Positions 16,049 through 24,565 of a DNA stretch of 64,000 nucleotides are shown here, piece after piece (positions within the stretch are counted from its first letter, which is position 1; every line of letters begins with the position of its first letter). A program made the position numbers and the translations under genes. This stretch comes from JAWQFO01 sp033436665 (GTDB lineage Bacteria; Pseudomonadota; Alphaproteobacteria; Rhodobacterales; Rhodobacteraceae), in NCBI RefSeq assembly GCF_033436665.1, contig NZ_JAWQFO010000011.1, positions 55,185 to 119,184 on the forward strand, written 5' to 3'. The notes beneath the pieces were generated by a model, which was not told the DNA's origin, did no database searches, and worked only from the letters and a program-made list of their open reading frames with translations.

Positions 16049-18401
16049 CGACAGCCACGACGAGCGCACGCTCCTGCCCGACTGGTACGCCCGCGAGCGG
16101 CGCCTCGCGCATATGCTTCCTTACGTCAGTCTCGTCGGCGACCACACGGTCCGGACCCGCGCCAACGAGCTCTTCCAGTGCCTGCGCCTCGGCGGGGTCA
16201 ACAGCTACACCACCGACGACGCCTATCTCGACAAGCTCCGGGCGCTCTTCGCGCGGATCGTCGCGCAGCTTGGCCCCGAGTTCAGCTACTACGTCCACAA
16301 GGTCTCGAAGGGCATCACGCCGGATCTCGTGCCGGTCCAGGGCGACGGTTTCGCGGCGCGGGTCGATGGCCTCTGGCAGGAGAAGCTGCGGTCGAGCGGG
16401 CTGCGCGACAAGACGCTGACGCTCACCGTCATCCACCGCCCGCCCGAGGGCAGCTTCCGGGCTTTTTTGGGCCGGAGCGCGCCGGAGCGGCTGGCACGAG
16501 AGACGGCGAAACGCCTTCGCCGCCTCGGCGAGGCAGTGGGCGTCTTCACCTCGGGTCTCTCCGACCTCGAGCCGCGCCTCCTCTCGGCCGCGAGCGGCGA
16601 GCTCATCGGGTTTCTGGGCGCGCTGAACACCGGCCAGGAGCTGCCGCTCTACCCCGCGGGCAGCTACGGGTTTCTCTCGTGGAACGTCGCCAACACCCGC
16701 GTGACCTTCCATGACGATCATTTCGAGCTCTCCGAAGGCGTGGTGGGACATCGCTACGGCAAGAGCTTCACCATCGGGGAATATTCCGAACAGACCCAGT
16801 GCACGATGTTCGACATGCTGAACCTGCCGGTCGACATGATCGTCACGCATTCCTTCACGCCGATCAATTCGAACCTGATGGCGGGCCGGATCAAGCGGCA
16901 GAAACGCCAGATGCAGGCCTCCCAGGACGCCGCCCTCTCGCTCCTCGAGGCACTCGACATCGCGCATGACGATCTCGAGGCGAAACGCCAGAGCTTCGGC
17001 GAGCACCACATGGTCGTGACGGTCTTCTGCGACAGTTTGGACGACCTCCAGGCGCTCGGGGCCGAGATCGTCAATGCCGCCGCGGCCGAGGGCGTGAAGA
17101 TGATCAGCGAACGGGTCGCGGCGAAGACCCATTACTTCAGCCAGCATCCGGGCAACCAAACGAAGCGCGTCCGCGCCAGTGCCGTCACCAACCGCAATTT
17201 CGCGGATTTCGCGGCCTTCCACCGGACGCAGCTCGGAAAGGCCAAGGACGCCCTGCCCTGGGGCATGGAGATCACGATGTTCCCGAGCCCGGAGCAGAGC
17301 GCCTACCGGTTCTCCTTCCATGAGCGCGGCTCGCCCGACAAGGAGCCGACGAGCGGCCACACGCTGATCCTCGGGCGTCCCGGCTCCGGCAAGTCGGTCC
17401 TTGCCGGGTTCCTGATGACCCAGGCCCGCAGCGCAGCGGCGCGCATCTTCGTCTTCGACTATCGCCAGGGCATGGAGATGGCGGTCCGGGCCAATGGCGG
17501 CCGCTACGCCACGGTCACGGCGGGCGCCGCCACCGGCCTCAACCCGCTCTGGACCGAGACCGACGCGCGCGGCACCGCCTGGCTCTCGGACTGGCTCGCC
17601 GCGCTCCTCCACCGCGCCGACAAGCCGCTCACCCCGATCCAGACCAACCGCATCCAGGAGGTCGTCCGCCAGAACGCGGGTGCGACCGATCCGGCATTGC
17701 GAAACTGGCGAGACTTCGCCTCGCTTTTCGTCTCGACCGACGATGGCGGCGACCTGCACCAGCGGCTCCTCGAATGGACCGAAGACGGTCGCTACGGCTG
17801 GATCTTCGGCCAGAGCCTCGAGGACACCTTCTCACTCGAGGGCGACGTCGTCGGCTTCGACCTCACCGGCATCCTTGACAGCGAGAGCGAGAAGGAGCGG
17901 ATGGCGGTCCTCTCCTATCTCTTCCGCCGGGTCGAGCGCAAGATCGAGGACCGCAGGCCCACGATCATCGTCATCGACGAGGCCTGGAAGGCGCTCGACA
18001 ACGCCTACTTCGCCGAGCGGCTCTCGAACTGGCTGGTGACCGCGCGGAAGCAGAACACCGTGGCGGTGATGATGACGCAATACGCGAGCCAGCTCGAGCG
18101 CACCCGGACCGGCAAGACCATCATCGAGGCGGTGCCGACGCAGATCCTGCTCCCGAACATTCGCGCCCAATCCTCCGACTACGCGATGCTCCACCTCCAC
18201 GACAAGGAGCTCGACGTCCTCCTCAACACCGGGAGCAACTCGCGGCTCGCGCTCATCCGCGACGACACCGGCTCGGTCGTGGTCGACACCGATCTCTCCG
18301 CCCTCGGCGCCAACCTCACGATCCTCGGCGGCATGGAGAAGGGCGAAGCGCTCGTCGGCGCCGACTACCGGGACCGCCCCGACTTCTGGAGGCTCGCATG
18401 A
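16038..18401 (+). CDS. virB4: VirB4 family type IV secretion ATPase
   Basis: 787 residues, the normal VirB4 length. The N-terminal CagE/TrbE/VirB4 domain covers about 1-400. Walker A is GRPGSGKS at 446-453, Walker B is TIIVIDEAWKAL near 640, and LVTARKQNTVAVMMTQYASQ follows. It is the largest ATPase of the channel and powers pilus assembly and substrate transfer from the cytoplasmic face. The start after GACAGCT is shared with the end of virB3. The longer upstream frame runs through virB2 and virB3 and is not used. Confidence 0.96.
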   Translation: MPRDDSHDERTLLPDWYARERRLAHMLPYVSLVGDHTVRTRANELFQCLRLGGVNSYTTDDAYLDKLRALFARIVAQLGPEFSYYVHKVSKGITPDLVPVQGDGFAARVDGLWQEKLRSSGLRDKTLTLTVIHRPPEGSFRAFLGRSAPERLARETAKRLRRLGEAVGVFTSGLSDLEPRLLSAASGELIGFLGALNTGQELPLYPAGSYGFLSWNVANTRVTFHDDHFELSEGVVGHRYGKSFTIGEYSEQTQCTMFDMLNLPVDMIVTHSFTPINSNLMAGRIKRQKRQMQASQDAALSLLEALDIAHDDLEAKRQSFGEHHMVVTVFCDSLDDLQALGAEIVNAAAAEGVKMISERVAAKTHYFSQHPGNQTKRVRASAVTNRNFADFAAFHRTQLGKAKDALPWGMEITMFPSPEQSAYRFSFHERGSPDKEPTSGHTLILGRPGSGKSVLAGFLMTQARSAAARIFVFDYRQGMEMAVRANGGRYATVTAGAATGLNPLWTETDARGTAWLSDWLAALLHRADKPLTPIQTNRIQEVVRQNAGATDPALRNWRDFASLFVSTDDGGDLHQRLLEWTEDGRYGWIFGQSLEDTFSLEGDVVGFDLTGILDSESEKERMAVLSYLFRRVERKIEDRRPTIIVIDEAWKALDNAYFAERLSNWLVTARKQNTVAVMMTQYASQLERTRTGKTIIEAVPTQILLPNIRAQSSDYAMLHLHDKELDVLLNTGSNSRLALIRDDTGSVVVDTDLSALGANLTILGGMEKGEALVGADYRDRPDFWRLA

Positions 18402-18568
18402 TCCGGCTGCTCCTCTTCACCCTCCTTCTCTGCACGCTCGCTGCCTGCGCGGAGTACCGAGAGCCGCGCGCGAACTGCTTCAATCTCATTGCCGCGACCG
18501 AAAACGAGGATCCCTGCGACTTCTTCGAGCTTGGCGGGCCGGACGGCACCCCGGTGACCGATGCCTAG
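18398..18568 (+). CDS. VirB7-like mini-lipoprotein
   Basis: 56 residues starting MIRLLLFTLLLCTLAACAEY, with a lipobox LAAC at residues 14-17, so Cys17 would be lipidated and the protein anchored to the outer membrane. Two more cysteines follow (ANCFNL, DPCDFF). Small lipoproteins at this place in virB operons act as VirB7, which stabilises VirB9. Here it sits directly after virB4 rather than before virB8. ATGA overlap with virB4 and eight-base overlap with the next gene show it is translated as part of the operon. VirB7 function is inferred from size, lipobox and context. Confidence 0.75.
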   Translation: MIRLLLFTLLLCTLAACAEYREPRANCFNLIAATENEDPCDFFELGGPDGTPVTDA

Positions 18569-19715
18569 AACAGGCGTCCTGTCCCTGGCGCTCTGCGCCG
18601 CCGCGGGTGTTGCCGCGGCGCAGGGCGTGCCCGTCAACGACAGCGGGCTGACCGCGCGGGACATCATCGAGACCGGCGACCGGGAGGCCGACCTCGCCGT
18701 CCAGCGCGACACACTCGCGGTCGAGGAGCTTCTGACCGCCATCGAGCGGGAGCAGCTCGCGGTCCTTCGAGATATCCTCGATGCCCAGACGAGCTTCGGC
18801 GGCCAGGGGCTGCCGGCTATGGTCTCGGACCTCGAGGCCGGGAACGGCGACGCCGCGCGGTCCGTCGAAGCGGTCTACGGCACGGCGGACATCGATCCGA
18901 ACCCTGGCGGCGCGCAGATGTTCGGGGACGCCGCGGAGAACATCGAGCAGCTGATCATCCGCGTCGCCCAGGAGACTGGAGGTCGCCCCGGGGTCGGCCG
19001 CGCCGGTCTCTCGGTGGTGCAATGGCGGGCGCTTCTGCAGGCGCTGATCTGGCAGGAGAGCCGCTTCACGATCGGGGCGCGCTCGCCCGTGGGCGCCTTC
19101 GGGCTCACCCAGATCATGCCGGGGACGGCGAGCGACCTCGGCATCAACCCGGAATACTACGACAGCCCCTACCTGCAGGTCGACGGCGGCGCGCGCTATC
19201 TCGACGCGCAACTCGCCACCTTCGACGGCAACATCATCAACGCGCTCGCGGCCTACAACGCCGGCCCCGGTCGCGTCATCGAATATGGCGGCGTCCCGCC
19301 CTTCGCCGAAACCCAGCATTACGTCCAGGTGATCCCCCAGCGTTACAACCTCTATCTCTCGCGGATCGGCGGCATCGAGGCCCTCGGCACGATCGCTCCG
19401 GCCCTTCTCGCCAATTCCAACCTGTCGCTCATGGGCGCCGGCGCGGCCTTCTACGGCAGCAATTCTCCGGCGGCGATCCGGGCCGCGGCGCTCCGCATCC
19501 AGGACATCGTCCGCCGCATCGGCGCGACGGAAGACATCCAGGAGAGCCTCGCGCTAAACACCTATGCCCGCGCCGAACTCGTCCGCCTCGTCGCCGCCCG
19601 CCTTCGGCTCAAGGCCGCGCGCACCCAGCCCCTCAGCGCCGCGCAGCTGCAGCAGGCCGCAGCGCGCATGGCGGAACAGGACTTCATGGAATTCACATTG
19701 GAGGAATTGGATTGA
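18561..19715 (+). CDS. SLT-domain protein embedded in a VirB5-like scaffold
   Basis: 384 residues with a signal peptide (cleavage after about A20, AAA-QGVPV). Residues 150-265 are a lytic transglycosylase domain: catalytic Glu166 in IWQESRFTIG, VGAFGLTQIMPGTASDLGIN, and LAAYNAGPGRVIEYGG. The ends are not typical of such enzymes. Residues 20-75 (QGVPV plus a long charged helix) and 309-384 (ESLALNTYARAEL through EQDFMEFTLEEL) match the corresponding ends of the VirB5-like protein encoded next. It may both cut peptidoglycan and sit at the pilus base or tip. It overlaps the lipoprotein gene by eight bases and virB5 by one. Confidence 0.88.
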   Translation: MPRTGVLSLALCAAAGVAAAQGVPVNDSGLTARDIIETGDREADLAVQRDTLAVEELLTAIEREQLAVLRDILDAQTSFGGQGLPAMVSDLEAGNGDAARSVEAVYGTADIDPNPGGAQMFGDAAENIEQLIIRVAQETGGRPGVGRAGLSVVQWRALLQALIWQESRFTIGARSPVGAFGLTQIMPGTASDLGINPEYYDSPYLQVDGGARYLDAQLATFDGNIINALAAYNAGPGRVIEYGGVPPFAETQHYVQVIPQRYNLYLSRIGGIEALGTIAPALLANSNLSLMGAGAAFYGSNSPAAIRAAALRIQDIVRRIGATEDIQESLALNTYARAELVRLVAARLRLKAARTQPLSAAQLQQAAARMAEQDFMEFTLEELD

Positions 19716-20539
19716 TGAATAAGCTCCCTGCCCCCGCAACCCTACTGCGCACCACGGCCCTCGCCGCTGTTCTCGCGCTCACCCTCGTCCTCACTTCCTA
19801 CACGGCCCGCGCCCAGGGCGTGCCCGTGGTCGACACCCAGAACATCGCCCAGAACATCCAGCAGCTTCGGCAGATGATCGAGGATGAGATTCTGCAGAAC
19901 GAGCAGCTCCTGCAACTTCGCGAGCAACTTGCCACCCTCACGAACCAGCTCGCGGAGTTGCAGCGGACCTACGAGGCGCTGACGCGCCTTGCCGAACTGC
20001 CCGAAGTGATCCGGACCGAGATGGAGGACGAACTGAACGGGCTCCTCGACCAGGAGTTCGGCGACATCCAGGCGACGATCCGCGCGATCCGGACCGGCGA
20101 TTTCTCCGGGCTCACCGGCTCGGGCGCGAGCGAGATCGAGACCCAGATGGACCGGGTCCTGGCCGATCTCGGCTTCGACGAGGACACGCTGTCGGAGATG
20201 GCCCGGAGCGGCAATGCCGGCGCCGAACGCGTCGCCACCCAGGCCACGACGGGCGCGCTTGTCTCCGCCGCGGCACAGAACAGCTACGACGATGCCGGGC
20301 AATCGCTCGAACGCGTCGAGCGCCTGGTCGGGCTCATCGACGACATGGACGAGCTCAAGGAAAGCGTCGATCTCAACACCCGCGTCACTGCCGAGCTCGC
20401 GATCGCGCTCGTCGCGATGTGGCAGCTCGAGGCCGTCCAGACCGTGGGCGACGGGACCGGCGGCGTCATCGATGCCGCCACCATCGCCGAGGAACAGCGC
20501 TTCATGGAGTTCACCCTGCCCGAGCTCCGGGCTGAGTAA
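19715..20539 (+). CDS. virB5: VirB5-like pilus-associated protein
   Basis: 274 residues. The signal peptide (LAAVLALTLVLTSYTARAQ) ends near residue 34. Then GVPVVDTQNIAQNIQQLRQM leads into a coiled-coil stretch (about 40-110), as in VirB5/TrbJ minor pilins. The C-terminus has ESVDLNTRVTAELAIALVA and ends EEQRFMEFTLPELRAE, shared with the preceding SLT protein. VirB5 proteins are periplasmic/pilus-tip adhesin-like subunits. GGAGG precedes the start (TGATG, one-base overlap with the previous gene). Confidence 0.8.
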   Translation: MNKLPAPATLLRTTALAAVLALTLVLTSYTARAQGVPVVDTQNIAQNIQQLRQMIEDEILQNEQLLQLREQLATLTNQLAELQRTYEALTRLAELPEVIRTEMEDELNGLLDQEFGDIQATIRAIRTGDFSGLTGSGASEIETQMDRVLADLGFDEDTLSEMARSGNAGAERVATQATTGALVSAAAQNSYDDAGQSLERVERLVGLIDDMDELKESVDLNTRVTAELAIALVAMWQLEAVQTVGDGTGGVIDAATIAEEQRFMEFTLPELRAE

Positions 20540-20542
20540 GGT

Positions 20543-20632
20543 GTTTCGAATGCATGTTGACCTTCAAGGATCGGATTTCGCGTTCGAGCGAAGCGAGAGG
20601 CAACGAACAACCGATGCACCGCCATTCGAAAC
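20543..20632 (+). repeat. Structured 100-base insert in the virB operon
   Basis: GTTTCGAATG (20543-20552) and CATTCGAAAC (20623-20632) form a perfect 10-bp inverted repeat enclosing 70 bases that contain an inner hairpin TTCGC-GTTCGA-GCGAA near 20578-20593. It occupies the only real gap in an otherwise overlapping run, ten bases before virB8. It could be a small mobile repeat, a processing site or a translational control element. Confidence 0.6.
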
Positions 20633-20641
20633 GCCACTGAA

Positions 20642-21313
20642 ATGAAGGACACTGCCGAGGTGTATAGCGAGCGGGAGGTCATCGAGGAGGAACTCGTCTA
20701 CGGCGCGCTCCGCCGCGAGCGGCTCTGGCAGCGGATCGGCCTTCTCGGCATCGTCTTCGGAACCTTGGGCTGCCTCGCCGCCGCGCTCGTCGCCATTCTC
20801 GACGTCGACCCGCCGCCCGTCGTCGTGCCCTACGACCCCGAGACCGGCTTCGCGCTCCCCGAAGCCTCGGTCGGGGCCACGAGCGTCACCGCGAACCAGG
20901 CCATCATCGAGGCCGAGGTTTACCGCTATGTCACCGACCGGGAGATCTACAACCAGCTCGACAACGATCTGCGGATCCGGAGCGTCCTCCGGCGCTCCGA
21001 CGGCGCCTCGGAAGCCGCGCTCCGCCAGATCTGGAACAGCGCCAACGAGGCCTATCCGCCGAAGGTCTACGGGCCCAACTCCCGGCTCGAGGTCGAGATC
21101 CTCAGCATCAACCGTATCGGGTCCAACCGGGCCACGGTCCGACTCCGGAAGCGCCTGACCTCGTTGGGCGGCGTCCAGGCGGGTCTTTTCACGGCCACGC
21201 TGCTCTTCGAGTTCCGGCCCGAGGAGCGGCGGTCGATCGACGAGGTCTGGACCAATCCCTTCGGCTTCACCGTGACCGAGTATGCGATCCGCTCGGACCG
21301 GCTGGAGGAATAG
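20642..21313 (+). CDS. virB8: VirB8 family inner-membrane channel protein
   Basis: 223 residues: short cytoplasmic start, one membrane helix (IGLLGIVFGTLGCLAAALVA, about 32-51), and a periplasmic NTF2-like domain with YRYVTDREIYNQLDNDLRIR and VRLRKRLTSLG. VirB8 nucleates the periplasmic part of the channel. The order virB8-B9-B10-B11 and short gaps agree. Confidence 0.92.
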   Translation: MKDTAEVYSEREVIEEELVYGALRRERLWQRIGLLGIVFGTLGCLAAALVAILDVDPPPVVVPYDPETGFALPEASVGATSVTANQAIIEAEVYRYVTDREIYNQLDNDLRIRSVLRRSDGASEAALRQIWNSANEAYPPKVYGPNSRLEVEILSINRIGSNRATVRLRKRLTSLGGVQAGLFTATLLFEFRPEERRSIDEVWTNPFGFTVTEYAIRSDRLEE

Positions 21314-22009
21314 ATGCGTCGGCCACTCCTCACCGTCCTGGCCCTGGTTCTCTCTGCCGGTCTCGCCGCCGCCGAGGCCGTCCCGCGCGGCGGCCGCAAC
21401 GACGCCCGGGTCCGGATCGCCACCTACCAGGAGGGCCAGGTCTACCGTCTCAGCGTCTCGCTGACCCATGTCACCTCGATCGAGTTCGGCGAGGGCGAGA
21501 CCATCCGCTCGATCATCGCGGGCGACACCGAGGGCTTCGAGATCGACGGCGTGCCGGGCGGCCGCGCCTTCGCCATCAAGCCGCGCGCGCGCGGTGTCCA
21601 CACCAACATCACGGTCTATACGAACCGCCGCAGCTATTATTTCACGGTGCGGGAGGCCATGAGCCCGACCTTCTACGTGGTCCAGTTCCACTATCCTGAC
21701 GACGCCCGTGCGGCGCGGGGCGCGATCGCGCGGGCCGCGCCCAACTACAACTACGGCGCCAGCGATCGGACCGAGTTCACGCCGACGCGCGTCTGGGACG
21801 ACGGCACCTTCACCTACTTCCAGTTCCCGCGGAACGCGCCGGTCCCGGCGATCTTCCGGTATTCCAGCGGACGCGAGCGCACCGTGAACACGGGCGCCGT
21901 CCAGGACGGCGTGATCCGCGTCTCCGGCGTCAACCGGGACTGGGTGCTGCGCCTCGGCGAGGAGGTGGTCTGCGTCTCGGCGACCCCGCCCGCGGGAGCG
22001 TCCTCATGA
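21314..22009 (+). CDS. virB9: VirB9/TrbG family outer-membrane core protein
   Basis: 231 residues. It starts with a signal peptide LLTVLALVLSAGLAAAEAVP. The N-terminal VirB9 part has RIATYQEGQVYRLSVSLTHV and the C-terminal part TRVWDDGTFTYFQFP, VNTGAVQDGVIRVSGVNRDW, typical of VirB9/CagX. It forms the outer-membrane core with VirB7 and VirB10. It begins directly after the virB8 stop and overlaps virB10 by four bases. Confidence 0.93.
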   Translation: MRRPLLTVLALVLSAGLAAAEAVPRGGRNDARVRIATYQEGQVYRLSVSLTHVTSIEFGEGETIRSIIAGDTEGFEIDGVPGGRAFAIKPRARGVHTNITVYTNRRSYYFTVREAMSPTFYVVQFHYPDDARAARGAIARAAPNYNYGASDRTEFTPTRVWDDGTFTYFQFPRNAPVPAIFRYSSGRERTVNTGAVQDGVIRVSGVNRDWVLRLGEEVVCVSATPPAGASS

Positions 22010-23388
22010 GCGACAACCCAAACAACGGCGATCTCGAACGGCGTCTCCGGGCGCTCGAAGCTGGCTCGTCCGGCTCTAGGCGCCGGCCGCAGCGCCGCTC
22101 GCCGCTTCTCGCGCTTTTGGTCGTCGGGCTGATCGCCCTTGGCGGTCTCGTGCTCTTCTTCTTCGCGCAGCCGGAGGACGAGGTGGCCCTGCCGACCGCC
22201 ACGCCGGACGAGTTCCAGGCCGAGGGCGACGGGTTTGGCGGGATCGCGCCCGTGGCCCCGCCCCCTGCCCCCGCTCCCGAAATCGTCGCCGAAACCGCAC
22301 CGGCCGAACCCAACGCCGAGCTTCTGGCCCAGCTCGAGGCGTTGCAGGCCCAGATCGAGGAGCTGCGCAATGCGCCGGAACCGGTCGTTGAGGCGGACAG
22401 CGCGGCAGCAGACGCGATCGACGCCCTGACAGCCCAAATCGCCGAGTTGCAGGCGGCCTCGCTCGCCGCACAGGAGGAGTTCCAGCAGGAGCTCGCCGCA
22501 CGCGACCGCGAACTGCAGCAGCTCCGCATGGATCTCGACCTCGTCGAGCTCGAGACGAACCGACCAGCCCCCGGCCCGAGCGACGAAGAATTACGGCGCC
22601 AGGAAGAGGAGCGTCTCCGTCGCGAGGAGGAAGCCCGGCGGCTCGCCGATCTGCAGCGCCGGTCCGACGAGGAGCGCGCCTTCGAGGCGCGTCGCGTCGC
22701 CTCGCCCTTCATCGCCTTCGGCAGCACGGGCAGTGCCGGTCCCTCCGATGAACTTTCCGAGCGCCGGTTCGGGGAGGTGACGGATTTCGTGCTGAACGGC
22801 GCGCGGCCGACGACCGTCACCCAGGCCGAGGTGATCGCCAATCCCTCGAACACCGTCACGCAGGGCACGATGATCCAGGCCGTCATGGAGACTGCGGTGA
22901 CGAGCGAACTCGCGGGCCAGGTCCGGGCGATCACCTCCGAAGACGTCTTCAGCTACGACGGCAGCCGCATTCTCATCCCCCGCGGCTCGCGTCTCATCGG
23001 CCGCTACCGCTCCGGCGCCGAGATCGCGCAGCGGCGTCTGACGATCGCCTGGGACCGGATCATCCTGCCGACCGAGCAGACGGTCCGGATCAGTTCCTTC
23101 GGCGGCGACGAGCTCGGCCGGTCGGGCGCAACCGGCTTCGTCGACACGCGGTTCGACGACCGTTTCGGGGCGGCCGCGCTCATCTCGATCATCTCGGCCG
23201 CACCGAGCGTGGCCGCAGCGGAGGCCAATGACGAGGTCACGGCCGACGTGCTCGAGGACGTGGGCGACGATCTCGCCGATGCCACCGACAGCGTCATCGG
23301 CGAGTATCTCTCCATCGGCCCGGTCATCTATGTCGACCAGGGTGCGCAGGTCACTGTCATGGTCGACCGCGACCTGGAGATCTTCTGA
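22006..23388 (+). CDS. virB10: VirB10/TrbI family channel scaffold protein
   Basis: 460 residues: cytoplasmic start, membrane helix (LLALLVVGLIALGGLVLFFF, about 29-48), a Pro/Ala/Glu-rich periplasmic linker (PPPAPAPEIVAETAPAEP), a coiled coil of about 100-230 rich in Glu, Arg and Gln, and the C-terminal TrbI barrel (TQGTMIQAVMETAVTSEL through IGPVIYVDQGAQVTVMVDRD). It spans both membranes and couples ATP energy to gate opening. ATGA overlap upstream and one-base overlap with virB11. Confidence 0.94.
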   Translation: MSDNPNNGDLERRLRALEAGSSGSRRRPQRRSPLLALLVVGLIALGGLVLFFFAQPEDEVALPTATPDEFQAEGDGFGGIAPVAPPPAPAPEIVAETAPAEPNAELLAQLEALQAQIEELRNAPEPVVEADSAAADAIDALTAQIAELQAASLAAQEEFQQELAARDRELQQLRMDLDLVELETNRPAPGPSDEELRRQEEERLRREEEARRLADLQRRSDEERAFEARRVASPFIAFGSTGSAGPSDELSERRFGEVTDFVLNGARPTTVTQAEVIANPSNTVTQGTMIQAVMETAVTSELAGQVRAITSEDVFSYDGSRILIPRGSRLIGRYRSGAEIAQRRLTIAWDRIILPTEQTVRISSFGGDELGRSGATGFVDTRFDDRFGAAALISIISAAPSVAAAEANDEVTADVLEDVGDDLADATDSVIGEYLSIGPVIYVDQGAQVTVMVDRDLEIF

Positions 23389-24374
23389 TGGCGCTGAGCT
23401 ACCTCCAGGCCTCGCTCGACCGGATCGAGGACGCCGCACGGGATGACGTGATCGAGATCTGCATAAACCCCGACGGCGCCTGTTGGGGAGAATTCCAGGG
23501 CGACCATTTCATGCGGCCGCTCAGCCAGTCGCTGACACTCACCGAGCTGCGCGACCTCGGCAACCAGATTGCGTCCGATGCCAACACCACGATGAGCAAG
23601 GACCGCCCCATCGTCTCGGTCTCGATCACCTATCGCGACCGCCCGATCCGGGCGCAGGTCATCACGCCGCCCGCCGTGCTGAGCGGCATGTCCGTCAGTC
23701 TCCGCTTCTTCTCGACGCTTCCCCTCGACAGCATCGAGCTCGCCTATCTCTACGGGCAGGAGCGGAAGCTCGAGGAACTCCGCCAGGAGAAGAACCGCGA
23801 GTTGCGCGAGGTCGTCGCCGGCGGCGCGATCACGGACGCCCTCGAGTTCTGCGTCGAGAACAAGCTCAACATGATCGTCTCGGGCGGCACCTCGACCGGC
23901 AAGACAGTCGCGGCGCGGAAGATCCTGTCCTACGTCGACGACGCCGAACGGATCGTGACCATCGAAGAGGCGGCGGAACTCCTGCCCCGGCAGCCGAACG
24001 CCGTCACGCTGATCGCCAATCGAGACAGCCAGCTTCAGACCGCGGATGTGCTGCTCACGGCGACGCTCCGGATGCGCCCCGACCGCATTATTCTCGGCGA
24101 GGTGCGCGGCAAGGAGGCCATGACCTTCCTCGAGGCGATCAACACCGGCCACGGCGGCTCGATGACCACGCTTCACGCCGAAACCCCCCAATTGGCGGTT
24201 CAACGCCTAGCCATCGCCGCCCTCAAGACAGAAATCCCAATGACTTACGGCGATATGATACACTACATCGAAAGCTCCATCGACGTGATCATTCAGGCCG
24301 GACGCCACGATGGCGCCCGCGGGATCACGGAATTTTACCTGCCGGGAACAGCTTCCGAAGGAGACGTGACATGA
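23388..24374 (+). CDS. virB11: VirB11 family traffic ATPase
   Basis: 328 residues. Walker A is SGGTSTGKTVAARK near 166, the Asp box/Walker B is RMRPDRIILGEVRGKEAM near 228, and the His box GHGGSMTTLHAETP near 255. The hexameric ATPase switches the system between pilus building and DNA transfer. From about residue 267 (base 24190) codon use changes abruptly from almost pure GC-ending to mixed codons and stays so through virB6, which suggests a recombination joint inside the gene. Confidence 0.95.
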   Translation: MALSYLQASLDRIEDAARDDVIEICINPDGACWGEFQGDHFMRPLSQSLTLTELRDLGNQIASDANTTMSKDRPIVSVSITYRDRPIRAQVITPPAVLSGMSVSLRFFSTLPLDSIELAYLYGQERKLEELRQEKNRELREVVAGGAITDALEFCVENKLNMIVSGGTSTGKTVAARKILSYVDDAERIVTIEEAAELLPRQPNAVTLIANRDSQLQTADVLLTATLRMRPDRIILGEVRGKEAMTFLEAINTGHGGSMTTLHAETPQLAVQRLAIAALKTEIPMTYGDMIHYIESSIDVIIQAGRHDGARGITEFYLPGTASEGDVT

Positions 24375-24565
24375 AGAGATTTGAACACAAGGTCCTACAT
24401 TTCGAGATTAAGTCGAAGCGCAGCTATGGCGAAATGGACGAACTCCTGAACCGCTATGGCGCCGAAGGCTGGGAAGTGGTCTCCGCCATGGTGAATGGCG
24501 AAGGCTTCACCGCTTTCTTGAAACGCGAAACGTCTCAAGACCAATCGCATGAACACGCCGCATGA
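24371..24565 (+). CDS. DUF4177 domain small protein
   Basis: 64 residues: MKRFEHKVLHFEIKSKRSYG, then MDELLNRYGAEGWEVVSAMV and GEGFTAFLKRE, matching the small DUF4177 fold (V-K-h ... L-N-x-x-G-x-E-G-W-E-h-V). No function is known. ATGA overlap with virB11 and four-base overlap with the next gene place it in the virB operon. Confidence 0.8.
   Translation: MKRFEHKVLHFEIKSKRSYGEMDELLNRYGAEGWEVVSAMVNGEGFTAFLKRETSQDQSHEHAA

Noticed and set aside
16038..18401. Long antisense frames under virB4 and the nar genes (for example a 598-codon frame opposite virB4 and a 1108-codon frame opposite narG)
   Set aside because: They follow from strong GC bias at third codon positions of the real genes and encode repetitive, non-protein-like composition.
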